From Gracilimonas amylolytica (GTDB taxonomy: Bacteria > Bacteroidota > Rhodothermia > Balneolales > Balneolaceae), in the NCBI RefSeq assembly GCF_002911695.1, contig NZ_PQBS01000034.1, forward strand, positions 62,629 through 126,628: 64,000 nt of DNA. Reading direction: 5' to 3'. Positions 28,678-37,279 of the stretch are shown one piece after another (within the stretch, counting starts at the first letter, position 1; every line of letters begins with the position of its first letter). The notes below the pieces were generated by a model, which saw only the letters and a program-made list of their open reading frames with translations, had not been told where the DNA came from and ran no database searches. Made by a program: the position numbers and the translations under genes.

Positions 28678-28691
28678 ACCACAATTGTGGT
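28678..28691. promoter_or_regulatory. Perfect 14-bp palindrome, possible operator
   Basis: ACCACAATTGTGGT is a perfect palindrome in the 127-bp gap between hslU and the S41 protease gene, on the upstream side of the protease. This length and symmetry suit a dimeric regulator, but no promoter box could be placed next to it. Confidence 0.35.
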
Positions 28692-28723
28692 GTTTGGTTC
28701 ATTTAATAACCCTTTACAAACAC

Positions 28724-30136
28724 TTATAGAATGTAGTGGCTCAGATCTTTGTCTTTAACAATATCGGTCAGTTGTTTATCCACGTATGCCTTGTCGATGG
28801 TGATCTTACCTGAGTTGATATCGTCCGGAACGGCAAACAGAAGTTCATCGAATAGTGAAGACATGATGGTATGCAAACGTCTTGCTCCAATGTTCTCCAC
28901 AGAGGAGTTCACCTCAGCGGCAATTCGTGCGATCTCTCTGATCGCGTCTTCTTTAAATTCAATTTCGACACCCTCTGATTGCAACATGGCAATGTATTGC
29001 TTGGTCAAAGCATTTTTGGGTTTCGATAGAATATCAACGAAATCGTCTTCAGTCAGTGAATTCAGCTCCACTCGGATTGGAAACCTTCCCTGAAGTTCAG
29101 GAATCAGATCAGATGGTTTAGATACATGAAATGCACCGGAACCAATGAACAGAATATGATCGGTCTTGACGATACCGTGCTTGGTGTTTACCGCACTGCC
29201 TTCCACAACCGGAAGCAGGTCACGCTGTACTCCTTGTCGGCTTACATCGGGGCCGCCTTTGCCGCCTCCGCTTGAAGATTCTGCGATCTTGTCGATCTCA
29301 TCAATAAAGACGATACCTTGCTTTTGAACCCTCTCAAGGGCTTCCTGCACGGCAGACTCATGGTCGATCAGCTTTTCGGCTTCTTCTTCCGTCAGCAACT
29401 CACGGGCTTCGCTGATCGGCAGCTTTCGCTTAGACTTTTTATTACCCTTGCCAAGATTCCCCAGCATATCCTGAAGGTTGATTCCCATTTCTTCCATACC
29501 CTGTGGACCAAATACCTGCATCATCGGGCTACCTTTCGTGGATTTAACTTCAACTTCGATCTCCCGATCTTCCAGTTCACCGTTTTTCAGTTTTTCTCTG
29601 AACCGCTCGCGGGTACGCTCATTGAGTTCAGAATCGCTGGCTTTTTTGGGATCAAAGTCTTCATCACCGGCAGAAGGACTGTTAAAGCCAACTCCTGTTT
29701 TCTTGACAGGAGGGATGAGGATATCTAAAATTCTTTCTTCTGCTCTTTGAGCCGCTTTTCCTTTTACACGCTCCTGCATTTCCTGCTTTACCATATTGAT
29801 GGCAACATCGGTCAGGTCGCGGATCATGGATTCAACATCACGTCCCACATACCCAACTTCGGTAAATTTAGATGCTTCCACTTTCATGAAGGGAGCATGA
29901 GCCAGTTTGGCCAGTCGTCGGGCAATTTCCGTTTTACCCACACCGGTTGGGCCGATCAGCAGGATGTTATTTGGTACGATCTCTTCGCGGATCTCTTCTT
30001 CAGCATTTAATCGTCTCCATCGGTTCCGAAGTGCAATGGAAACTGATCTTTTGGCAGATTGCTGCCCAACAATGTACTTGTTCAACTCAGATACGATCTG
30101 CTGTGGCGTTAAGTTCTTCTCTTCAATAGTTAACAT
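28724..30136 (-). CDS. hslU: ATP-dependent protease ATPase subunit HslU
   Basis: A 470-residue AAA+ unfoldase that feeds substrates to HslV. Walker A is [15 protein letters not shown] (about residue 60) and Walker B is [14 protein letters not shown]. The I domain lies between them and the sensor 2 region ([15 protein letters not shown]) near residue 390. The C-terminal tail LSHYIL matches the HslU tail that docks into HslV. I chose the ATG at 30134-30136, 1 bp after the hslV stop; a TTG at 30148 would add four residues and overlap hslV. The pair is clearly an operon. Confidence 0.97.
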   Translation of the reverse strand: MLTIEEKNLTPQQIVSELNKYIVGQQSAKRSVSIALRNRWRRLNAEEEIREEIVPNNILLIGPTGVGKTEIARRLAKLAHAPFMKVEASKFTEVGYVGRDVESMIRDLTDVAINMVKQEMQERVKGKAAQRAEERILDILIPPVKKTGVGFNSPSAGDEDFDPKKASDSELNERTRERFREKLKNGELEDREIEVEVKSTKGSPMMQVFGPQGMEEMGINLQDMLGNLGKGNKKSKRKLPISEARELLTEEEAEKLIDHESAVQEALERVQKQGIVFIDEIDKIAESSSGGGKGGPDVSRQGVQRDLLPVVEGSAVNTKHGIVKTDHILFIGSGAFHVSKPSDLIPELQGRFPIRVELNSLTEDDFVDILSKPKNALTKQYIAMLQSEGVEIEFKEDAIREIARIAAEVNSSVENIGARRLHTIMSSLFDELLFAVPDDINSGKITIDKAYVDKQLTDIVKDKDLSHYIL

Positions 30137-30137
30137 A

Positions 30138-30686
30138 CTAGTCGTCAATTTCTAAAATGGTAAGATTATGATTCGTGTAGATATCAATATCAGCAGCAAT
30201 ATGAAGGGCATCCTCTACAATTTGTTTGGAGGATAGCTCCGGTGCATGTTTGACCATGGCACGTGCCGCTGAGAGGGCATAGGATCCGCCGCTGCCTATA
30301 GTCGCTATTTCATCATCAGGTTCGATCACGTCACCCTGTCCCGATATCACCAACGATTTTTCGTTATTCATAACGATGAGAAGGGCCTGAAGTTTTTGAA
30401 GGAATTTGTCCTTTCTCCATTCCTTGGCAAGCTCAACGGCCGCTCTCTCCATGTTGCCATTGTATTCGTTCAGTTTCTCTTCGTACTTCTCGAAAAGGGT
30501 GAAGGCATCAGCGGTGGATCCGGCAAATCCTGCCAGGATCTTACCATTATATAATTTTCGTACTTTTTTAACGGTGCTTTTCATGACGGTCTTATCCATC
30601 GTAGCCTGACCATCACTCCCAATTGCAGCCTTGCCGTTGTGGATCACTCCCACAACGGTGGTTGCATGTAATTCAGATAAATTCAT
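30138..30686 (-). CDS. hslV: ATP-dependent protease proteolytic subunit HslV
   Basis: A 182-residue proteasome-like threonine peptidase. The catalytic N-terminal Thr is in [12 protein letters not shown], so an eight-residue propeptide (MNLSELHA) is removed to expose Thr9, longer than the single Met of E. coli HslV. Family motifs [36 protein letters not shown] and [10 protein letters not shown] are present. It assembles as two hexamers capped by HslU, encoded 1 bp downstream. It lies 55 bp after rng on the same strand. Confidence 0.97.
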   Translation of the reverse strand: MNLSELHATTVVGVIHNGKAAIGSDGQATMDKTVMKSTVKKVRKLYNGKILAGFAGSTADAFTLFEKYEEKLNEYNGNMERAAVELAKEWRKDKFLQKLQALLIVMNNEKSLVISGQGDVIEPDDEIATIGSGGSYALSAARAMVKHAPELSSKQIVEDALHIAADIDIYTNHNLTILEIDD

Positions 30687-30741
30687 AAATAATATTTTGG
30701 TGAAAGAGTTTAGTGGTTATTCACAAAAACCAAGCCAAGGT

Positions 30742-32475
30742 CTAATTTGAAGACTTATAGTACTTAGAATTGCCTCTTCCGTTCGAATTGTCATTACGAC
30801 CTGACGAACTGTTCTCTTTCTTGGATATATCCAGGTTGTTCTTGTCACCTTTGCCGCTTTCAAGCTCGACCAGCTCGCCTTCGCGGTCCAGGACTTCCTC
30901 TATCGACTCATCTCTCATGACGATGTCTGTAATGTCTATGTCTGAGCCGACCAGTGTGGCACGGAATTCATTCATGGATACCGTTTCATCGCCGATCAGG
31001 GAGATCTTGATGCGGAATCGTGCCATCCATTTCCAGCGAGTGCTGAGCATTCCTTTGGTTAGAACCGAGCGCAGGTAAGGATTCACGTAGATATCAACGG
31101 CACGGTAGTTCGTATTGTGCTTGAACTTGCTTAACCAGGTCTCAAGGTCGGTCAGGATGGTATCTTTGGTAACCACGTTACCAGAACCACCGCATACCGG
31201 GCAAACTTTTGATACTGAATTCACAACACTTGGACGGATACGCTGACGTGTGATCTGAACCAGACCAAAGTCACTCATTCCGATCACATTGGTTTTGGCA
31301 GGATCTTTGACAAATTCCTTCTTGAGCTCGTCATAGATCTTCTTACGGTTCTTATCATCCCGCAAGTCAATGAAGTCAACAACGATGATCCCGCCAATAT
31401 CCCGCAGTCTGAGCTGCTTGGCGATCTCTCTGGCGGCTTCCAGGTTGGTTTTCAGGGAGTTATCTTCCTGACGCTTTTTGGCAGCGTAAGGACCAGAGTT
31501 AACATCCACCACATACATGGCTTCAGTTTGCTCAAAGATGAGGTAACCACCTGATTTCATCCTCACACGCGGACTGAAGATCGAATTGACATCATGGGCG
31601 ATCTTCATGTAATCGAAGATGTGCTCCTTGCCTTTATACATCTGTACATTAGGAACCATCTGCGGGGCGATCTGACTCACATAGCCTTTGATCTGTTTGT
31701 AGAGTTCCGGATCATCGATCAATACCCGGTCATAATTTTTGGCAAACAGGTCGCGAATAAGACTTTCTGTCATATTCAGGTCACGGTAGAGGAGGGCCGG
31801 AGGTTTGGCGTCCTCAAGCTTATCGACGATCTGCTCCCATTTTTTCAGGACATTTCGGAGATCATCCTCCAGGGACTTTTTATCCTGACCTTTGGCAACC
31901 GTTCGTACGATCACTCCAAATCCGTCCGGTACCATATTATTCAGAATGCCTTTAAGGCGTCTGCGTTCTTTGTAGTGACCGATCTTTTTGGAAACCGCGA
32001 TGTAGTCGCCCATTGGGATCAGTACCAGAAAACGCCCGGCAATGGTAATATCCGTTGATATACGCGGACCTTTTGAACCGATAGGTTCTTTGACGATCTG
32101 TACCAGCAGTTTTTGTCCGGTGCGTAGCATCTTGCCGGCCATGATCTGCTTTTCAATGTTTGAAAGGTTTTCTTTGTTAGCTACATCCTTTCTGACATTG
32201 TTTGGAATGGCATCAGGGCCATTTAATTTGGTGATGTATTCATCGAGATGGTCTCCCGCATCAGAAAAGTGAAGAAAGGCATCTTTAGGGGTGCCCATGT
32301 CAATAAAAGCGGCTCGGATACCGCTTAGCACTTTGTGAACACGTGCTACATAAATGTTACCAACCGTACGCTGGTTTTCTTCTGATTCTATGAATAACTG
32401 CGCTAATTCGTTGTTCTCCAAAAGCGCAATACGGGTCTGATTGCCCGAAGAGTGAATAATAATTTGATTCTTCAT
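30742..32475 (-). CDS. rng: Ribonuclease G/E family endoribonuclease
   Basis: A 577-residue RNase E/G-type enzyme acting in RNA processing and decay. An S1 domain lies at about 38-120 (GNIYVARVHKVLSGIRAAFI). The catalytic region has Asp residues in VVDVNSGPY and GIIVVDFIDLRDD, and the zinc-link motif is CPVCGGSG near residue 410. There is no long RNase E-type scaffold tail, only a short low-complexity Asn/Ser/Lys end. I chose the ATG at 32473-32475 because a GGAAGAA ribosome site lies 7 bp upstream; the frame extends to a GTG at 32502. The gene ends 55 bp before hslV. Confidence 0.94.
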   Translation of the reverse strand: MKNQIIIHSSGNQTRIALLENNELAQLFIESEENQRTVGNIYVARVHKVLSGIRAAFIDMGTPKDAFLHFSDAGDHLDEYITKLNGPDAIPNNVRKDVANKENLSNIEKQIMAGKMLRTGQKLLVQIVKEPIGSKGPRISTDITIAGRFLVLIPMGDYIAVSKKIGHYKERRRLKGILNNMVPDGFGVIVRTVAKGQDKKSLEDDLRNVLKKWEQIVDKLEDAKPPALLYRDLNMTESLIRDLFAKNYDRVLIDDPELYKQIKGYVSQIAPQMVPNVQMYKGKEHIFDYMKIAHDVNSIFSPRVRMKSGGYLIFEQTEAMYVVDVNSGPYAAKKRQEDNSLKTNLEAAREIAKQLRLRDIGGIIVVDFIDLRDDKNRKKIYDELKKEFVKDPAKTNVIGMSDFGLVQITRQRIRPSVVNSVSKVCPVCGGSGNVVTKDTILTDLETWLSKFKHNTNYRAVDIYVNPYLRSVLTKGMLSTRWKWMARFRIKISLIGDETVSMNEFRATLVGSDIDITDIVMRDESIEEVLDREGELVELESGKGDKNNLDISKKENSSSGRNDNSNGRGNSKYYKSSN

Positions 32476-33001
32476 TAAAATTCTTCCTTTCCCAAAAGCC
32501 ACTGCTTCCCTTGCAAACGAACCATCTGATTAATTTACGATGCAAATCGATTAGGGTCTCATTAGTGAGAGCACGGTTTGAAGCAATCGGACGAGCGGCT
32601 GCTTTGGGTATAATATCTGTTAAAATTGTTTTTTGGGTTGATTCCGTATCGGAATCAGAAAAGAGTTGCTGCGTAAGATTTGTAAGTAATAATCCGCAGA
32701 AAAAGAGAAAATCGATGATGGCATCTTCAATACGTGTAGACAGTGATGCCGTCATAGGTAGTTTTTGATATGTATTCTGTACGTTAAGCAATCGAAAAAT
32801 GTTTAAAAAAGCTTTTATAGGCTAATTTTCTCCTTTATGAATATACATGGGAAAAGCCATTAATGTAAACGCATCCGAAAATAAAAAAAATAGTTTTACC
32901 TGCGTCCAAACGCAGCGTGATTTAGACTCTGTCACAGGGGCTGATGGTAAGAGTACAGGCTAGGTTTCTGAAGCCTGTACTCAATCCTGTACTCAATAAG
33001 G
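32476..33001. other. 526-bp gene-free region upstream of rng
   Basis: No convincing gene. It holds an A/T-rich stretch near 32800-32895, a small hairpin CTGCG/CGCAG (32900-32915) whose - strand side is followed by a T-rich run, and a short repeat cluster next to the murA stop. It should contain the rng promoter, but no full TAnnTTTG match was found. Confidence 0.6.
32953..32997. repeat. Hairpin plus tandem 12-mer after murA
   Basis: GTACAGGCT (32953-32961) pairs with AGCCTGTAC (32972-32980). The 12-mer CCTGTACTCAAT occurs twice back to back at 32974-32985 and 32986-32997. It ends 4 bp from the murA stop codon, so it may be part of the murA mRNA 3' end. No T tract follows, so a classical terminator is doubtful. 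Confidence 0.6.
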
Positions 33002-34273
33002 TCAAGAGTCCTCGTCAACCCGCTCTATGGTTGCACCAACCGCTCTGAGTTTATTTTCAAGGGTTTCGTAACCGCGATCCAAATGATAGATGCGCAAGAC
33101 TTCTGTGGTGTTTTCAGCCACTAAGGCAGCCAATACCAGGCTCACACTGGCTCTCAGGTCTGTACTCATAACGGAAGCTCCTGTCAGTGGAGTTTTACCT
33201 GAAATGTGAACCGTGTTTTTTTCTACATCAACGTCGGCTCCCAATCGGGTCAGTTCCGGCACATAGCTGAAACGGTCAAAATAAACGGTATCTGTAACTT
33301 TGGATTCGCCTTCAGCCTGAGTCATCATGGTGGCCCATTGTGCCTGAAGGTCGGTTGGAAAGCCGGGATAGATCTGTGTTTTGATGGAAACCGGTTTGAG
33401 GGTTTCAGGAGCTTTGACATTAATAGTAGTGCCATCGATATCAACAGTAGTGCCTGTTTCCCGAAGTTTTTTAGTGAAGCTGCCCAAATGCTCGGGATTG
33501 CACCCCGTAAGCGTAAGTTCGTTGCCGGGCTGCATGGCTCCAAGTATCATGAAGGTTCCAAGCTCAATACGATCGGGATCATTGGATACTTCGATTCCTG
33601 TAAGCTCATCCACGGCACGTACCGTGAGGGTGTCAGTACCGATACCTTCAATATCAGCCCCCATAGCCACCAGGTGATCACACAGTTGAACCACATCCGG
33701 TTCCTTGGCAGCATTTTCGATCGTAAATTCTTTGGCTTTTAAAACAGATGCCAGAAGAAGATTTACAGTAGCTCCAACCGAACTCGGTTCAAGTCTGAAG
33801 GTGCCACCGGCTATTTTTTCAGGAGCTTTGGCGATCACATAACCCTTCTCCAGGGAGATATCGATCCCCATGGCTTCCATGCCTTTCAGGTGCAGGTCAA
33901 CGGGACGGGGACCCCACGCGCAACCGCCGGGTAGGGATACCTTTGCATAGCCGTGTTTGCCAACCAGTGCCCCAAGCATGTAAAATGAAGCCCGCATCTT
34001 GCGAACCAGGTCGTAGGGGGCTTCCAGGTGGTTTACGTTCCCGGGATCGATCTCGAGGGTGTTTTCTTCTTCCCTGAAGGTCACCTGAGCTCCAACCACG
34101 CGGATCACGTTGTTGAAGGTATAAATATCTTTGAGCCGTGGAATATTTTTTAAAGTAGATGCTGAACTGCCTAACAACGAAGCGGCCATCAACGGTAGGG
34201 CGGCATTTTTAGAGCCGCTGATCGGTATGGTACCTTTGAGAGGGGAGCCGCCTTTAATTACAAATTTATCCAA
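33002..34273 (-). CDS. murA: UDP-N-acetylglucosamine 1-carboxyvinyltransferase
   Basis: A 423-residue enzyme that catalyses the first committed step of peptidoglycan synthesis, moving enolpyruvate from PEP to UDP-GlcNAc. The N-terminus GGSPLKGTIPISGSKNAALP and the active-site loop PGGCAWGPRPVDLHL with the catalytic Cys are present, so it should be fosfomycin-sensitive. DLRASVSLVLAALVAE near the C-terminus is also typical. The start is TTG at 34271-34273, overlapping the end of the biotin-carrier gene by 8 bp, with GGAG about 10 bp upstream. Overlaps make the three genes 35035-33002 one operon. Confidence 0.96.
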   Translation of the reverse strand: MDKFVIKGGSPLKGTIPISGSKNAALPLMAASLLGSSASTLKNIPRLKDIYTFNNVIRVVGAQVTFREEENTLEIDPGNVNHLEAPYDLVRKMRASFYMLGALVGKHGYAKVSLPGGCAWGPRPVDLHLKGMEAMGIDISLEKGYVIAKAPEKIAGGTFRLEPSSVGATVNLLLASVLKAKEFTIENAAKEPDVVQLCDHLVAMGADIEGIGTDTLTVRAVDELTGIEVSNDPDRIELGTFMILGAMQPGNELTLTGCNPEHLGSFTKKLRETGTTVDIDGTTINVKAPETLKPVSIKTQIYPGFPTDLQAQWATMMTQAEGESKVTDTVYFDRFSYVPELTRLGADVDVEKNTVHISGKTPLTGASVMSTDLRASVSLVLAALVAENTTEVLRIYHLDRGYETLENKLRAVGATIERVDEDS

Positions 34274-34772
34274 TGGTTTCTATCTCCAGTATAGGTGAAT
34301 TTTTTTCCAGTGATTGACCAACGTCTGCCGAGATGGATGATATCTTACCGCTGATCGGGGCTTTGAGTTCATTTTCCATCTTCATGGCTTCCAGGATCAC
34401 GAGTGGCTGATCTTTTTCAACCTCATCGCCTTCACTTACCATGATCTCAAGGATTTTGCCGGGCATTGGCGCATTCAGTAACCCTTCAGCCGCGGCAGCA
34501 CCGGTTTTGAAACCTAACCGGTCGAGCAATAACTCCTGCTCATCTTTAACAGAAATGCTGTGCCAAACACCGTTCATGGAAAATTCAATGGTTGAACCTT
34601 CCTTACTGATATTATCGATCTTGTAGGTTTTTGTTCCGGTTCGCAGAAAGTACCGGCCATTAACGTGTTCAAACGTGTAAGACCCGTTTAATTCTCCTGA
34701 CGTAAACGTTCCTTCTTTTGGCGATAATTCTACATCCAGTTCATTCTCACCGATGGTTGCCTGAAATTTCAT
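34266..34772 (-). CDS. Biotin/lipoyl-attachment carrier protein (BCCP-like)
   Basis: A 168-residue protein. The C-terminal 75 residues form a biotinyl domain with the attachment motif VILEAMKMENELKAP, where the Lys in AMKM is biotinylated. The N-terminal 85 residues are a beta-rich domain as in carrier subunits of acyl-CoA or oxaloacetate carboxylases in Bacteroidota. A hinge rich in Ala and Gly (KTGAAAAEG) links them. No biotin carboxylase or carboxyltransferase gene is nearby, so its partner lies elsewhere. It overlaps the upstream small gene by 4 bp (ATGA) and murA by 8 bp. Confidence 0.9.
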   Translation of the reverse strand: MKFQATIGENELDVELSPKEGTFTSGELNGSYTFEHVNGRYFLRTGTKTYKIDNISKEGSTIEFSMNGVWHSISVKDEQELLLDRLGFKTGAAAAEGLLNAPMPGKILEIMVSEGDEVEKDQPLVILEAMKMENELKAPISGKISSISADVGQSLEKNSPILEIETIG

Positions 34773-35035
34773 GATCGTCTTTTCATAAGGTTAATGCCTG
34801 AATTTGTGATCCTGTAGACGGAATCCCTGACGTTATCAGAGTCGAAGTAGTTGGTGGTACTCGCATTGGGATCATCCGGATCTACAGCTTCGATAAGGCG
34901 CGAATTCATCAGATTGATAAGGTCGTCCCGGATCTCACCGTAGGCTAATTGGGTTTCTTCCTGAATGACCTCAAAGGGCTCAGGATATAACAGGCGATCC
35001 AGTATTTTTTTCTCTGATGGGGTTAATTTTCGCAT
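34769..35035 (-). CDS. Small winged-helix-like protein of unknown function
   Basis: An 88-residue protein. The first 60 residues (LTPSEKKILDRLLYPEPFEV, GEIRDDLINLMNSRLIEA) look like a winged-helix domain. The segment VYRITNSGINLMKRR resembles the wing and last helix of PadR/MarR-like proteins. There is no effector domain. It is first in an overlapping operon with a biotin carrier and murA, which suggests a DNA-binding or adaptor role, but this is inference. Translation coupling (ATGA) with the next gene supports that it is real. Confidence 0.75.
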   Translation of the reverse strand: MRKLTPSEKKILDRLLYPEPFEVIQEETQLAYGEIRDDLINLMNSRLIEAVDPDDPNASTTNYFDSDNVRDSVYRITNSGINLMKRRS

Positions 35036-35174
35036 AGGCTCAGAAGATAGAACCGATCATAAATTATCACAAATATTATCAAGGTTTATTTAACAGGATC
35101 TGTACAAAATCAAAATACCTGCAAAATGAAAAAGCTTTCATCGAAAATAGTTCAGCTGATTGTTATCTTGGTTT

Positions 35175-35753
35175 ATGTTCAAAGTTAGAAATACCATTTT
35201 ATCAGGCGATATTGCCACGGCCAAGTTTGCTTGCGACCTCCCGCGTTGCAAGGGAGCCTGCTGCGTGATCGGTGATGCCGGGGCTCCGGTTTCCAAAGAT
35301 GAGATCCCGGTTCTGCACAAAGCCTACCGAATGCTGAAAGGCGAATTAATGCCTGAATCAGTGGAGGTAGCCGAACGGGATGGAGTGGTTATCGGTTCCG
35401 AAAAGGCAGGCTATGAGATCTCAACGGTACGAACAGAGGAATGCATCTTTGTAAAATATGATGAGAACGAGGTGGCCTATTGTGCCATTCAGAAAGCCTA
35501 CTTTGAAGGCCGGTTCAATTGGGAAAAACCACTAAGCTGTCATTTGTTTCCGGTGCGCCTAAAACACATTGCCGGTTTTGATTATGCTAATTTTGAGTAT
35601 GTTCCCAAACTGTGTTCGGCAGCCTGTGAAAAGGGGGATAAAGAAAACATATACCTGGCTGAATTTTTAGAAAAACCGCTGGTTCGCAGGTATGGAAAAG
35701 AATGGTATGATGAATTTATTGAATCCTGTAAATCAATGAGAGACCAAACATAG
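35175..35753 (+). CDS. DUF3109 family cysteine-rich protein
   Basis: A 192-residue cytoplasmic protein. Conserved DUF3109 features are CDLPRCKGACC near the N-terminus, TEECIF, YCAIQKAYFEGR, KPLSCHLFPVR and PKLCSAACEKG, giving about ten Cys that probably bind metal or an Fe-S/Zn centre as in related YkgJ-type proteins. I chose the ATG at 35175; a TTG at 35160 would add five residues. The function of the family is not known to me. The stop TAG overlaps the GTG start of rpoN by one base, so the two are translationally coupled. Confidence 0.92.
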   Translation: MFKVRNTILSGDIATAKFACDLPRCKGACCVIGDAGAPVSKDEIPVLHKAYRMLKGELMPESVEVAERDGVVIGSEKAGYEISTVRTEECIFVKYDENEVAYCAIQKAYFEGRFNWEKPLSCHLFPVRLKHIAGFDYANFEYVPKLCSAACEKGDKENIYLAEFLEKPLVRRYGKEWYDEFIESCKSMRDQT

Positions 35754-37258
35754 TGCTTCGCAATAAGCAAAATATCGGGCAGAAACAGCAACAAAATCTG
35801 CAGCAGAAACTTTCGCCACAGCAGCTGCAGTACATCAAGCTGTTACAGCTTCCTACTATCGCTTTAGAGCAGCGGATCAAAGAGGAGATGGAAGAGAACC
35901 CCGTGCTTGAGGAAGTGGACCCGGTAGACGCGGAATCCGTGAGCCTGGAAGAACAGGAAGCTCCGGAAGAAAATCGTGAAGAAGCTCTCGAAAGCCTCGA
36001 CGATCACGAAGTGGACTGGGATGAGTTCGATAATAATACGGAGTATGACGGTGAGAATTTCAGCTCATCCTACAATCCGGATATTGAGGAGTGGAAAGAC
36101 CTTCCGAATCCCTATCACGCCTCACTCCTGGAAGAACTTGAAGATCAGGTGGCCCTGCTGGACCTGAATGATGAGGAGACGCTAATTGCAGATCAGATCC
36201 TCGGCTCGCTGGATGAAGACGGTTATTTCCGCAGAGAACCGGAGGCAGTGGTGGATAACATAGCCTTCAATCATGGTATTTTACTGAATGAGGAGAAAGT
36301 TGAGGAAGTACGAAAAAAGATACAACAGCTGGAACCGACGGGAATAGCGTCAAGGGATCTGCAGGATTGCCTGCTGGTACAACTCAAAGCTTCAGAAAAG
36401 AGATTGCCAGCCAGGGACCTGGCGATCAGAATTGTGCGCGATGCCTGGAAACTCTTCGAAAAGAAGCATTACAATAAACTCCTTCAAAAATTCAATATCG
36501 ACCGGGAAGAGCTGCAGGAAGCGGTAGAAACGATCCGGCATATGGATCCCCGGCCCGGAGCGATCTCAACCGGAATGGAGCAGACTCAGAACTATATCGA
36601 ACCTGATTTTGAAGTGTACTGGAAGGGTAAGTCAGGGGGTGAAACAGAGAGGGGAGAGTTTGTGATCTCTTTGAATCAGCGTAACGCTCCATCATTGAGG
36701 ATATCACCTGAATACAAAGAAATGTGGGAGGATATCAAAGCCAAAAAGAAGAAGAATACAGATGCCGAGACCCGCACTTTTATGAAGCGAAAGATCGACT
36801 CGGCTCAGTGGTTTATCGAGTCTATCAGGCAGCGGCAAAATACCCTGATGAATATCATGAAGACCATTGTGGCACTTCAGGAAGATTTCTTTAAATATGG
36901 GGAAGGCCTGAAACCCATGATCCTGAAAGATGTGGCTGAACGGATCGGAATGGATATTTCAACGGTCTCACGCGTGGTAAATGGGAAGTATGTTCAAACG
37001 CATTTTGGGGTGTATGAGCTTAAGTATTTTTTCAATGAGGGACTTGAAACTGAGAGCGGGGAAGAGGTTTCAAATCGTGAAGTGAAAAATCTGCTTCAGA
37101 ATATCATTAATAATGAAAATAAACGTAGCCCCTATAGCGATCAAAAGCTAACCGATATGCTGAATGAGAAGGGATATAAGGTCGCCCGGCGAACGGTCAG
37201 TAAATACCGCGAACAGCTTAATTTGCCGGTAGCCCGTATGAGAAAGCAGGTGATATAA
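35753..37258 (+). CDS. rpoN: RNA polymerase sigma-54 factor
   Basis: A 501-residue alternative sigma factor needing AAA+ activators. The Gln/Leu-rich region I is at residues 1-50 (LQQKLSPQQLQYIKLLQLPT), with an acidic region II at about 50-115. The core-binding domain follows, then the HTH (LKDVAERIGMDISTVSRVVN) and the C-terminal RpoN box ARRTVSKYREQLNLP. The start is GTG, overlapping the DUF3109 stop. It is convergent with the usher gene, leaving only 21 bp between stops and no visible terminator. No sigma-54 activator lies in the window. Confidence 0.97.
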   Translation: MLRNKQNIGQKQQQNLQQKLSPQQLQYIKLLQLPTIALEQRIKEEMEENPVLEEVDPVDAESVSLEEQEAPEENREEALESLDDHEVDWDEFDNNTEYDGENFSSSYNPDIEEWKDLPNPYHASLLEELEDQVALLDLNDEETLIADQILGSLDEDGYFRREPEAVVDNIAFNHGILLNEEKVEEVRKKIQQLEPTGIASRDLQDCLLVQLKASEKRLPARDLAIRIVRDAWKLFEKKHYNKLLQKFNIDREELQEAVETIRHMDPRPGAISTGMEQTQNYIEPDFEVYWKGKSGGETERGEFVISLNQRNAPSLRISPEYKEMWEDIKAKKKKNTDAETRTFMKRKIDSAQWFIESIRQRQNTLMNIMKTIVALQEDFFKYGEGLKPMILKDVAERIGMDISTVSRVVNGKYVQTHFGVYELKYFFNEGLETESGEEVSNREVKNLLQNIINNENKRSPYSDQKLTDMLNEKGYKVARRTVSKYREQLNLPVARMRKQVI

Positions 37259-37279
37259 GCTTTTTAATAGCCCAAATCA

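Noticed and set aside
32357-32791. A 144-codon frame on the - strand upstream of and overlapping rng
   Set aside because: The last 119 bp overlap the rng coding region in another frame, no ribosome site or protein pattern is visible, and rng has a clear ribosome site inside this frame.
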